Part shown: positions 51,179 through 59,192 of the stretch, piece after piece | Layout: each line of letters opens with the position of its first letter | Numbering within the stretch: the stretch's first letter is position 1 | From: Aliihoeflea sp023389195 | GTDB taxonomy: Bacteria; Pseudomonadota; Alphaproteobacteria; Rhizobiales; Rhizobiaceae | Assembly: GCA_023389195.1 (NCBI GenBank) | Contig: JAEWET010000049.1 | Span: 24,814 to 88,813, forward strand | Direction: 5' to 3' | Length of the DNA: 64,000 nucleotides | Made by a program: the position numbers and the translations under genes | The notes under the pieces: generated by a model | Database searches by the model: none | What the model was told of the DNA's origin: nothing | Seen by the model: only the letters and a program-made list of their open reading frames with translations

Positions 51179-51567
51179 TTCAGCGTGTCTCCCTTGAAGC
51201 CGAAGGGCAGGATTTCGGCCATGGTGACCGTCTCGACGATGCCGTTCTGGTCGCAAAGATGCAGCTTGGTCTGCGGATCGGCGAACTCGGCGAGCCGCTG
51301 GCGGCAGCCGCCGCAGGGCGTGATGCGGTCCATCTTCTCGGCGACGACGGCGATTTCCGCCAGCTTGCCGCCACCGGCCATGACGTAGTGGCCGAGCGCA
51401 GTCGTCTCGGCGCACCAGCCCTCCGGATAGGAGGCGATTTCGATGTTCGCGCCGGTAAAGACGCGTCCGTCGGTCGTCAGGAGCGCCGCGCCGACCGGGA
51501 ATTTCGAATAGGGCGCATAGGCGTGCGCCATCGCCTCGCGGGCGGCGCGAAAGAGGTCAGTGGGCAT
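51175..51567 (-). CDS. cdd: Cytidine deaminase
   Basis: This 130-residue tetrameric-type enzyme (like Bacillus Cdd, 136) deaminates cytidine and deoxycytidine. The zinc site is C52 with E54 in WCAETTAL, and C85 and C88 in TPCGGCRQ. The start is the ATG at 51567 (MPTDLFRAAREAMAHAYAPY); an upstream reading would run into the repeat. The gene overlaps the downstream phosphorylase by ATGA. Confidence 0.95.
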   Translation of the reverse strand: MPTDLFRAAREAMAHAYAPYSKFPVGAALLTTDGRVFTGANIEIASYPEGWCAETTALGHYVMAGGGKLAEIAVVAEKMDRITPCGGCRQRLAEFADPQTKLHLCDQNGIVETVTMAEILPFGFKGDTLK

Positions 51568-51590
51568 GAGAGCGTATCTCCAAGGAGTTC

Positions 51591-51725
51591 GACCCCCACT
51601 CCGTCTGCCTACGGCAGCCACCTCTCCCCCGTTCGACGGGAGAGAGGAACGAGGGGGCAACGCAGCGCCTTTCCTCTCCCCTTTTGAGGGGGAGAGGTGC
51701 CCGCGAAGCGGGCGGAGTGGGGGTC
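51591..51725. repeat. Family C palindromic repeat pair with unlike first hairpins
   Basis: GACCCCCACTCCG opens the left arm and its complement closes the right arm. The second hairpin (CCTCTCCCC...GGGGAGAGG) is shared. The first hairpins differ outright: CTGCC-TAC-GGCAG on the left and GCCCGC-TTC-GCGGGC on the right arm (same reading direction), yet both pair fully. It lies between the downstream permease gene and cdd. Confidence 0.85.
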
Positions 51726-51744
51726 GGCGCGGAGCGAACAGACA

Positions 51745-52719
51745 TCACCGCTCCTTCACATAAGGCACGCCGCCGGCGCGGGGCGGGATGGCCTTGCCGA
51801 TGAAGCCGGCGAGGAGGATGACGGTCAGCACATAGGGCAGCGCCTGCATGAACTGCGTCGGCACCGGCCCGATTATCGGCAGGGGCGAGCCCTGGAGGCG
51901 GATCGAGACGGCGTCGAGGAAGCCGAAGAGAAGGCAGGCGAACATCGCCGGCACCGGCTTCCACTTGGCGAAGATGAGCGCGGCGAGCGCGATGTAGCCG
52001 CGGCCGGCCGTCATGTCCTTCACGAAACCTGCGCCCAGACCCATCGAAAGATAGGCACCGGCAAAACCGCACAGGATGCCGGTGCAGATGACCGCGCGAT
52101 AGCGCAGCCACGTTACCGAAATGCCGGCGGTGTCCACGGCGGCCGGGTTTTCGCCGACCGCGCGCAGGCGCAAGCCGAAGCGCGTGCGGAACAGGACCCA
52201 CCAGGTGAAGGCGACGGTGGCGAAGGCCAGGTAGACGAGCATCGAATGGCCGGAGATCAGCTCGTAATAAATGTAGCCGACGACCGGGACTTCGCGCAGT
52301 TCCTGCGCGAAGGGCAGGTGGACGCCGGTGAAGCGTGTTTCGGCGGAGAGCGACGGCGTGCGCCCGCCCTGCGCGAACCAGGCCTGGCCGAGAATGACGG
52401 TGGTGCCCGCGGCGATGAAGTTGATCGCGACGCCCGAGACGATCTGGTTGCCACGATTGGTGATCGAGGCGAAGCCGTGGACGAGCGCCAGCGCGACCGA
52501 GACCATGACGGCGAAGCAAAGACCGATCCACGCCGAGCCGTAAACGGCGGCGGCGGCCGCACCAGCAAAGGCGGCGGCGAGCATCTTGCCCTCGAGGCCG
52601 ATGTCGAACACGCCGGCGCGCTCGGAATAAAGACCGGCGAGGCACGCGAACATCAGCGGGATCGACAGGCGGATGGTGGAATCCAGGATCTGGATCAGGA
52701 CGACGAAGGCTTGATCCAT
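51745..52719 (-). CDS. Nucleoside-type ABC transporter permease (second)
   Basis: This 324-residue inner-membrane permease has about eight to ten spans and belongs to the BPD_transp_2 family used for nucleosides and simple sugars. Recognisable stretches are FDIGLEGKMLAAAFAGAAAA and GRTPSLSAET, followed by RFGLRLRAVGENPAAVDTAG and TAGRGYIALAALIFAKWKP. It starts 1 bp after the stop of the first permease. With the ATPase and salvage enzymes it fits a purine/pyrimidine nucleoside importer. Confidence 0.92.
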   Translation of the reverse strand: MDQAFVVLIQILDSTIRLSIPLMFACLAGLYSERAGVFDIGLEGKMLAAAFAGAAAAAVYGSAWIGLCFAVMVSVALALVHGFASITNRGNQIVSGVAINFIAAGTTVILGQAWFAQGGRTPSLSAETRFTGVHLPFAQELREVPVVGYIYYELISGHSMLVYLAFATVAFTWWVLFRTRFGLRLRAVGENPAAVDTAGISVTWLRYRAVICTGILCGFAGAYLSMGLGAGFVKDMTAGRGYIALAALIFAKWKPVPAMFACLLFGFLDAVSIRLQGSPLPIIGPVPTQFMQALPYVLTVILLAGFIGKAIPPRAGGVPYVKER

Positions 52720-52720
52720 C

Positions 52721-53860
52721 TCAGGCTCCCTTCTGGCCGGCGGCTTCGCCTGCGCCCGAGCGCGGCGAGATCGAGGCGAACAAGGCCTGCAGGGATGGCC
52801 GGAACATGTGCTCCAATGCGCCGGCGAAGAGGATCACCAGGCCCTGGATGATGATGATCATGTCGCGGCTGATCGAGGGCATCATGAAGGCGATTTCCGC
52901 GCCGCCCTGATAGAGCACGCCGAAAAGGATCGCCGCCGGGATGATGCCGGCGGGATGCGAACGGCCCATAAGCGCCACTGCGATGCCGACGAAGCCGGCG
53001 CCGGTGACGAAATCGAGTTGCAGCCGGTTGGCGTCGCCCATCACCGGATTCAGCGCCATCATGCCGGCGAGCGCGCCGGAAATCAGCATGGTGACGAGCA
53101 CGATCCGCGTCTCGCCGATGCCGGCATAACGCGCCGCCTTCGGGCTGAAGCCTTGCGTGCGAATCTCGTAGCCGAGCTTTGTGCGCCAGATCAGGAGCCA
53201 GACGAGGAAGGCGGCGAGCAGCGCCAAAAGGAAGGAGATGTTGAGCGGCGAGGAACGCACCGATGCGCCGAACCAGTCGAAGACGAAGTTCAGCTTCGGC
53301 AGTTGCCCACCATCGAGGAAGGTGCGGGTCTGCGGCGACATCGAGCCGGCCGGTTTCAGGACGGTCGTCAGGAGATAAACCATCAGGCTGGCGGCGATGA
53401 AGTTGAACATGATCGTCGTGATGACGATGTGCGAGCCGCGCTTGGCCTGGAGATAGGCCGGAATGAAGGCCCACAAGGCACCCATCAGCGCCGCGCCGAG
53501 GATCGCCAGCGGGAAGTTGATCCACCAGGGCAGGATACCGTCGAGCGATAGGCACACGAGCGCCACGCCGAGCCCGCCGACATAGGCCTGTCCCTCACCG
53601 CCGATGTTGAAGAGACCGCCATGGAAGGCGACCGCGACGGCGAGGCCGGTGAAGATGAAGCTGGTCGCATAATAGAGCGTGTAGGCGATGTTCTGCCCGC
53701 GCCCGAACGCGCCCTCGATCAGGTAGGTAAACGCCTCGACCGGGCTTTCGCCGACCAGAAGCACCACGAGCCCCGCCACCGCAAAGGCCACGACGACATT
53801 GATCAGCGGGATCAGCCCGTAATCGGCCCAGGCGGGCAATTTCGCATAAGGTACGCTCAT
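52721..53860 (-). CDS. Nucleoside-type ABC transporter permease (first)
   Basis: This 379-residue permease has about nine or ten spans. Landmarks are GLFNIGGEGQAYVGGLGVAL, RGSHIVITTIMFNFIAASLM and TQGFSPKAARYAGIGETRIV, all typical of the longer partner in NupQ/YufP-type pairs. The ATG overlaps the ATPase gene's stop as ATGA, and its own stop is 1 bp from the next start, so the three genes are tightly coupled. Confidence 0.93.
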   Translation of the reverse strand: MSVPYAKLPAWADYGLIPLINVVVAFAVAGLVVLLVGESPVEAFTYLIEGAFGRGQNIAYTLYYATSFIFTGLAVAVAFHGGLFNIGGEGQAYVGGLGVALVCLSLDGILPWWINFPLAILGAALMGALWAFIPAYLQAKRGSHIVITTIMFNFIAASLMVYLLTTVLKPAGSMSPQTRTFLDGGQLPKLNFVFDWFGASVRSSPLNISFLLALLAAFLVWLLIWRTKLGYEIRTQGFSPKAARYAGIGETRIVLVTMLISGALAGMMALNPVMGDANRLQLDFVTGAGFVGIAVALMGRSHPAGIIPAAILFGVLYQGGAEIAFMMPSISRDMIIIIQGLVILFAGALEHMFRPSLQALFASISPRSGAGEAAGQKGA

Positions 53861-55389
53861 TCGGCGGCCTCCTTGCCGTCGATGCCGGCCATCAGAAGGC
53901 CGAGTTCGCCTTCGGTCGCTTCGCCGGAGCGCTCGCCGACCACACGGCCGTCGAACATCACCAGTATGCGGTCGGAGAGCGAGCGGATTTCGTCGAGCTC
54001 GACCGAGACGAGCAGGACCGCCCTGCCCTGGTCGCGCATGTCGATCAGGCGCTTATGGATGAATTCGATCGCGCCGACGTCGACGCCGCGCGTTGGCTGG
54101 CCGATGATCAGGACGCCGGGGTCCTTCTCCATTTCGCGCGCGAGCACGATCTTCTGCTGGTTGCCGCCGGAGAAATTCGCCGTCTTCAGCCGCTCGTTGC
54201 CGGGGCGGATGTCGTATTGCCCGATCTTTTTCTTCGCATCGGCGCGGATCGCCTCGATGTTGAGGAATGGGCCGTTCAGATATTCGGGCCGGTCGTGATA
54301 GCCGAGGATCGAATTCTCGTATTCCTCGAAGGGCAGGACGAGGCCGACATAGTGCCGGTCCTCGGGCACGTGGGCGAGGCCGCGGTCGCGCAGTTCGCCC
54401 GGATCGGCCGCGCCGGTGACGTCGATCGGCTTGCCGTCGAGCATGACGGTGCCGGAGACGGCCGGGCGGATGCCGGAAATCGTCTCCAGAAGCTGCGACT
54501 GGCCGTTGCCGGCGACGCCCGCAATGCCGACGATTTCGCCGCCGCGCACGTCGAAGGAGACGTCGTCGACGACTTTGACGCCGCGCGAGTCCACGACCGT
54601 CAAGTTGCGCACCGAGAGCTTCACGTCGCTCGGCCGCGCATCGCCCTTTTCGACACGCAGGAGCACGCGGCGGCCAACCATCAGCTCGGCCAGTTCCTCG
54701 ACCGTCGTCTCGGCGGTCTTGCGCGTCGCGACGATCTGGCCCTGGCGCATGACCGAGACATTGTCGGTGATCGCCTTGATCTCGCGCAGCTTGTGCGTGA
54801 TCAGCACCACCGTCTTACCCTCGGCGCGGAGCTGGGCGAGGATGCGGAAAAGGTGGTCTGCCTCCGCCGGCGTCAAAACGCCGGTCGGCTCGTCGAGGAT
54901 CAGAATATCGGCGCCGCGGTAGAGCGCCTTCAGGATTTCGACACGCTGCTGCAGGCCGACGGGCAAATCCTCGATGATCGCATCGGGATCGACGTCGAGG
55001 CCGTATTCCTTCTCCAGCCGCTTCAGTTCCGAGCGGGCCTTGGAGATGGACGAGTTGAGCAGCGCCTCGCCTTCGGCGCCGAGGATGATGTTTTCCAGCA
55101 CCGTGAAATTCTGAACCAGCATGAAATGCTGGTGCACCATGCCGATGCCGAGCGCGATGGCGTGGTTGGAACTGGTGATCGCCACCGGCCTGCCGCCGAC
55201 GCGGATTTCGCCGGAATCGGCCTGGTAAAAGCCGTAGAGGATCGACATCAGCGTCGATTTCCCGGCTCCGTTCTCGCCGACGATACCGTGAATGGTGCCG
55301 GCCTTGATGTTGAGGTCGATATCCTTGTTGGCATGAACCGGGCCGAAGCTCTTGTTGATGCCGACAAGTTCGATCGCAGCTTCGGACAT
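53857..55389 (-). CDS. Nucleoside-type ABC transporter, duplicated ATP-binding protein
   Basis: The 510-residue protein has two nucleotide-binding domains. Domain 1 has Walker A GENGAGKSTLMS and the altered signature LPVGLQQRVEILKAL. Domain 2 has a degenerate Walker A (GVAGNGQSQLLE) and a proper signature FSGGNQQKIVLAREM, the usual asymmetry for RbsA/MglA/NupO-type proteins. The start is the ATG at 55389 (MSEAAIELVGINKSFG). It is first in the operon. The BMP-family binding protein gene, normally adjacent, lies about 6 kb away. Confidence 0.93.
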   Translation of the reverse strand: MSEAAIELVGINKSFGPVHANKDIDLNIKAGTIHGIVGENGAGKSTLMSILYGFYQADSGEIRVGGRPVAITSSNHAIALGIGMVHQHFMLVQNFTVLENIILGAEGEALLNSSISKARSELKRLEKEYGLDVDPDAIIEDLPVGLQQRVEILKALYRGADILILDEPTGVLTPAEADHLFRILAQLRAEGKTVVLITHKLREIKAITDNVSVMRQGQIVATRKTAETTVEELAELMVGRRVLLRVEKGDARPSDVKLSVRNLTVVDSRGVKVVDDVSFDVRGGEIVGIAGVAGNGQSQLLETISGIRPAVSGTVMLDGKPIDVTGAADPGELRDRGLAHVPEDRHYVGLVLPFEEYENSILGYHDRPEYLNGPFLNIEAIRADAKKKIGQYDIRPGNERLKTANFSGGNQQKIVLAREMEKDPGVLIIGQPTRGVDVGAIEFIHKRLIDMRDQGRAVLLVSVELDEIRSLSDRILVMFDGRVVGERSGEATEGELGLLMAGIDGKEAAE

Positions 55390-55515
55390 GCAGGATTTCC
55401 GTCTGGACGCCTTGGTCAAACCTCGGAATTAGCATGAGCGCATCCGGCCTGCAAATGCGGGCAGTTGACGCTTTGTCACTCGACAAGCGCCGGACCGCTT
55501 GGCACTTTCGCGCCC

Positions 55516-56685
55516 ATGACAGCAACACCCCTCTCCCCCTTCACCTTCAACACCACCGCATCGATCGTGTTCGAGCCCGGCAGCGCCGCGCGGCTCGGCG
55601 AGATCGCCGGCAAGCGGCTCGGCGGCCGCGTGCTGTTCGTCACCGATCCGGGATTGCTCCGCATCGGCCTTGCGGACGCCGCCATCGCGTCGCTGAAGGC
55701 CACCGGCGTGGAGGTCACCATCTTCGGCGAGGTCGAGGCCGATCCGTCGCGCGCGACCTTGATGAAGGCCGTCGAGGCCGGCCAGGGCGCGAGCGGGGTC
55801 GTCGGCTTCGGCGGCGGCTCGTCGCTCGACGTCGCCAAGCTCGCCGCGCTGCTGATCGGCTCGGGCGAAGACCTCAATGAGGCCTGGGGCGTCGCGCAGG
55901 CCAAGGGGCCGCGCCTGCCGCTCGTCCTGATCCCGACAACTGCGGGGACGGGATCGGAGGTGACGCCGGTCTCCATCATCACCGTCGGCGAAGAGGAAAA
56001 GCGCGGCGTTTCCAGTGCGATCATCCTGCCCGACATCGCGATCCTCGACGCCGATCTGACGCTCGGCCTGCCGCCGGCGATCACCGCCGCGACCGGCATC
56101 GACGCCATGGTCCATGCGATCGAGGCCTACGCCTCGAAAAGCGCCAACAACAATCCGCTGTCGAAGATGCTCGCGCGCGAAGCCCTGCGCCTTCTCGGCG
56201 CCAATATCGAGAAGGTGATCGCCAACGGGCAGGACTGCGACGCGCGCGGGGCGATGCTGCTCGGCTCGATGCTCGCCGGCCAGGCCTTCGCCAATTCGCC
56301 CGTCGCCGCCGTCCACGCCCTCGCCTATCCGATCGGCGGCACGTTCCACATTCCGCATGGGCTGTCCAACGCCCTCGTGCTGCCGCATGTCCTGCGCTTC
56401 AATGCGCCGGATGCGGCGCATCTTTACGCCGAGATCGCAGGCGACTGCTTTCCTGCGCTGAACGGCGAAGAAGGCGTCCAGGGGCGCTGCGCGGCCTTCA
56501 TCGAGGAACTGGCGGAACTGTCGAAGCGCGTCGGGCTGCAGGCTCGCTTGCGCGATGTGGGGATCGGCGAGGATGCGCTGGCGAAGATGGCGGCGGATGC
56601 GATGAAGCAGCAGCGCCTCTTGGTCAACAATCCGCGCCCGGTGTCGGAGGCGGACGCGTTGGCGATCTATCGGGCGGCGTGGTGA
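55516..56685 (+). CDS. Iron-containing alcohol dehydrogenase
   Basis: The 389-residue group III dehydrogenase has the NAD(P)-binding GGGSSLDVAKL, the TTAGTGSEVTPVSII signature, and the metal-site region ATGIDAMVHAIEAYAS with AVHALAYPIGGTFHIPHG further on. The substrate (alcohol, lactaldehyde, butanol-type or maleylacetate) is not predictable. The start is the ATG at 55516; it is divergent from the ABC ATPase across 126 bp. Confidence 0.9.
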   Translation: MTATPLSPFTFNTTASIVFEPGSAARLGEIAGKRLGGRVLFVTDPGLLRIGLADAAIASLKATGVEVTIFGEVEADPSRATLMKAVEAGQGASGVVGFGGGSSLDVAKLAALLIGSGEDLNEAWGVAQAKGPRLPLVLIPTTAGTGSEVTPVSIITVGEEEKRGVSSAIILPDIAILDADLTLGLPPAITAATGIDAMVHAIEAYASKSANNNPLSKMLAREALRLLGANIEKVIANGQDCDARGAMLLGSMLAGQAFANSPVAAVHALAYPIGGTFHIPHGLSNALVLPHVLRFNAPDAAHLYAEIAGDCFPALNGEEGVQGRCAAFIEELAELSKRVGLQARLRDVGIGEDALAKMAADAMKQQRLLVNNPRPVSEADALAIYRAAW

Positions 56686-56706
56686 GTTCTATGTTTGGAC
56701 GTCGCT

Positions 56707-56866
56707 CACCCCCCTCTGTCCTGCCGGACATCTCCCCCTCAAGGGGGGAGATCACCCTGTCACAGCCACTCCACCCAGTTCGTTGGGCTGCCGGAGAGGC
56801 GGAGCGGCCAAAGCGATTGATCTCCCCCCTTGAGGGGGAGATGTCCGGCAGGACAGAGGGGGGTGC
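56707..56866. repeat. Family B palindromic repeat pair
   Basis: The arms at about 56708-56754 and 56817-56866 have GTCC-TGCC-GGAC as first hairpin in both arms, then ATCTCCCCC-TCAA-GGGGGGAGAT. The right arm ends in GAGGGGGGT, 7 bases before the TTG start of the thioesterase gene, where it could act as its ribosome-binding site. Confidence 0.88.
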
Positions 56867-56872
56867 CTTCCT

Positions 56873-57298
56873 TTGACCCGCTCCACCCGCGCCGACTATC
56901 GTACCTTCCGCACCATCACCACGCGCTGGATGGACAATGACGCCTATGGCCACATGAACAATGTGGTGCACTACTCTCTCTTCGATACGGCCGTGAACGG
57001 CTGGCTGATCGAGAACGAAGTGCTCGACATCTACAAGGGCGTACAGATCGGGCTCGTGGTCGAGACGGGCTGTCGGTACTTCGCCGAAATGGCCTTTCCG
57101 GACACGATCCATGCCGGCATCCGCGTCGCCAAACTCGGCAATTCCTCGGTGCGCTACGAGATCGGGCTGTTCCGCAACGACGAGGACGAAGCCGCGGCCG
57201 AAGGCTTCTTCGTCCATGTCTATGTCGATGCGGGAACGCGCCGCCCTGCACCACTCGATCCGGCCTTGCGCACCCTTCTCGAAAGCATCGCATCATGA
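56873..57298 (+). CDS. Hotdog-fold thioesterase (4HBT/YbgC-like)
   Basis: The 141-residue protein has the acyl-CoA thioesterase pattern RWMDNDAYGHMNNVVHYSLF with the catalytic aspartate, and RYFAEMAFPDTIHAGIRV further on. The best start is TTG at 56873, as conserved sequence begins within 12 codons. It overlaps slyX by ATGA. The physiological acyl-CoA is unknown. Its translation start lies directly against a repeat, as noted for that element. Confidence 0.86.
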   Translation: MTRSTRADYRTFRTITTRWMDNDAYGHMNNVVHYSLFDTAVNGWLIENEVLDIYKGVQIGLVVETGCRYFAEMAFPDTIHAGIRVAKLGNSSVRYEIGLFRNDEDEAAAEGFFVHVYVDAGTRRPAPLDPALRTLLESIAS

Positions 57299-57498
57299 CC
57301 GTCGACCGCATCGTCCAGCTCGAAACGCTCGCTGCCGAACAGGAGCGGACGATCGAAGATTTGTCGGCGGAGGTCGCGCGCCAGTGGCAGGTGATCGAGC
57401 GTATGCAGAAAAAGCTCGACGCGTTGACGCACCGGTTCCTCGCGCTCGAGGAGCAGTCGGCGCCGGACGTGCCGATCACCAAGCCGCCGCACTATTAG
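57295..57498 (+). CDS. slyX: SlyX-family protein
   Basis: The 67-residue protein is one long coiled coil (VQLETLAAEQERTIEDLSAE onward) ending in the conserved PPHY tail of SlyX. Function is unknown. It starts in an ATGA overlap with the thioesterase gene. Confidence 0.9.
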   Translation: MTVDRIVQLETLAAEQERTIEDLSAEVARQWQVIERMQKKLDALTHRFLALEEQSAPDVPITKPPHY

Positions 57499-57501
57499 CG
57501 G

Positions 57502-57555
57502 AGCGCCCCCTCCCTCCCTTCGGGCCACCTCCCCCCGCAGGCGGTGGAGGGGGCG
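57502..57555. repeat. Family D repeat, single arm
   Basis: GCGCCCCCTCC is followed by a small CCC-TTC-GGG hairpin and then CCACCTCCCCCCGCAGGCGG with a closing GGTGGAGGGGG. It follows the slyX stop by 4 bp and precedes a true terminator. Confidence 0.65.
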
Positions 57556-57567
57556 GCACTTCTAGAC

Positions 57568-57597
57568 AAAAAAGGCCGGGCGAATCCGGCCTTTCTC
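57568..57597. terminator. Bidirectional rho-independent terminator
   Basis: AAAGGCCGG-GCGAAT-CCGGCCTTT, with an A-run on the left and a T-rich right side, forms a 9-bp stem. It lies between slyX (plus) and the DUF4394 gene (minus). Confidence 0.88.
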
Positions 57598-57642
57598 TTC
57601 TGCTCGGTCCGCCGAACAGAACGATCTGATCGCTTCCGGCGA

Positions 57643-58434
57643 TTACATCGCGGGCAGGATCGCGATGTCGCGGATGTCGCCTTCGGCGCCGGTGATCTCG
57701 GCAACCATCTCGGTCGCGCCGGTTTCCAGGTCGACCGTGTAGAGGCCGTTGCCGGCGACGAGCCAGGCGGTGTTCTCGCCTTCGGCGGTCGCCTGGATGT
57801 CGAGCGCGAAGGTTTCCGCGCCTTCAATGCCAAGCGTGCCTAGGGTCGCCAGCGTGCCGTCATTCGGCGCGGTCTGGCGCAGCAGGGCGCCAAGACCTGC
57901 GTCGATGTCGTACATCGCGGTCGCCTCAGGGGTGCCGACCGAGTTGGTGTAGGCGGTGGCGACGACGTTCGGCGTCGCGTCGGCGTTCTCGTCGCCGGCC
58001 TCGAAGTTGAGCGAACCGTCGACGGTCGTCTCACCGGTGTCCGGGTGGACGCGCAGATTGGTGCCGTCGGTACCCATTACGCGGATGCGGTCGGCGACCG
58101 GGTTGAAGTCAACCATGCCGGCAACGCCGTCGGGCAGCATTTCGGACAGGGTTTCGCCAGCGGTCGCAGCACCGGTTTCGAGGTCGATGGTGACGATCGT
58201 GCCGTCGCCGGCGACGCCGTAGAGCATGTTGTCGGCGGGACGCACGTCGATGCCGATCAGGCTGTCAACGCCCTCGACCTCGACCGTGTTCGACACTTCG
58301 GGCGCATCGGTGTCGAACCAGACGAGCGTCTTGTCGCCGACGAGACCGACGGCAGGGGCCGCAATGGCGGCGGATGCGAGGCCGAAGGTGGCGACGCTGG
58401 CGGCAAGGGCGATGCGGGTGAGATGAATGGACAT
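57643..58434 (-). CDS. Exported DUF4394 protein
   Basis: The 263-residue product starts at the ATG at 58434 behind AGGAGA and has a signal peptide (MSIHLTRIALAASVATFGLA, cleavage near AIA-APA). The rest is a beta-rich repeat protein with propeller-like strands (LIGIDVRPADNMLYGVAGDG, GMVDFNPVADRIRVMGTDGT and LRVHPDTGETTVDGSLNF) matching DUF4394. It is acidic and devoid of cysteine. Function is unknown. It is divergent from an ECF sigma factor gene and is an obvious candidate for its control. Confidence 0.88.
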   Translation of the reverse strand: MSIHLTRIALAASVATFGLASAAIAAPAVGLVGDKTLVWFDTDAPEVSNTVEVEGVDSLIGIDVRPADNMLYGVAGDGTIVTIDLETGAATAGETLSEMLPDGVAGMVDFNPVADRIRVMGTDGTNLRVHPDTGETTVDGSLNFEAGDENADATPNVVATAYTNSVGTPEATAMYDIDAGLGALLRQTAPNDGTLATLGTLGIEGAETFALDIQATAEGENTAWLVAGNGLYTVDLETGATEMVAEITGAEGDIRDIAILPAM

Positions 58435-58646
58435 TGACGGTTCTCCTGTTGGCGTTCCAAAAAACGTTTCTCGGAGAGGCGCGCGACACACCGGCGATAC
58501 GCACCGGGACGCACAGGTCCTCCGAGGTCCTTACCCGCCGGCGGGCGCTCTGGATGCAGCGCCTCGAATTTTTTTCTCGCATCCGCATCGGAACGCACGT
58601 CCCGGCGTGTAAAGTGCGCGAAAAGGCGACTCGGGGAGCTCTCGCA

Positions 58647-59192
58647 TTGGATGCACGTATGGAAGATTGCGACACGTTGATGCGCCGGGTGGCGGGCGGG
58701 GATCGATCGGCGCTGGCCGCCATCTTCGATCTCGAAGCCGGCCGCCTGATCGCCATCGCCAAGCGCATCGTGCGTCGTCGCGAACTTGCCGAGGAAGTCG
58801 TGCAGGAGGCCTTCGTCACCATCTGGCGCAAGGCCGCGCTCTTCGATCATGAACGCGGCGCGGCGCGCGCCTGGATGACGACCATCGTGCGCCACCGGGC
58901 GCTCAACATCATTCGCGACGGCGGCCGGCTCGACTTCCACGATGCCGACCAGCTCGCCACGCTCGGCGACCGCGCGGCGGAGGCGGATACCGCCTATGCC
59001 GACCTGTCGGAGGCCGAAGACCTCAAGCGCTGCCTTGCGCAACTCGAGCCCGAGCGCAGGCGATCCATCGTCATGGCCTATGTGGTCGGCTTCTCGCATG
59101 GCGAGATTGCGGCCCATCTCGGTGCGCCGGTCGGCACCGTCAAGGCGTGGATCAGGCGCGGCGTCGCTTCCCTCAAGGAGTGCCTTTCATGA
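58647..59192 (+). CDS. ECF-type RNA polymerase sigma factor
   Basis: Region 2 (LAEEVVQEAFVTIWRKAALF) and region 4 (YVVGFSHGEIAAHLGAPVGT, VKAWIRRGVASLKECL) are clear. Two starts fit: TTG at 58647 with GGGGAG eight bases upstream (181 residues) and ATG at 58659 (177 residues), which is too far from that site. Its stop overlaps the anti-sigma start as ATGA. Together with the anti-sigma of the RskA type and the divergent exported DUF4394 protein, it forms a small envelope-response locus; the signal is unknown. Confidence 0.9.
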   Translation: MDARMEDCDTLMRRVAGGDRSALAAIFDLEAGRLIAIAKRIVRRRELAEEVVQEAFVTIWRKAALFDHERGAARAWMTTIVRHRALNIIRDGGRLDFHDADQLATLGDRAAEADTAYADLSEAEDLKRCLAQLEPERRRSIVMAYVVGFSHGEIAAHLGAPVGTVKAWIRRGVASLKECLS

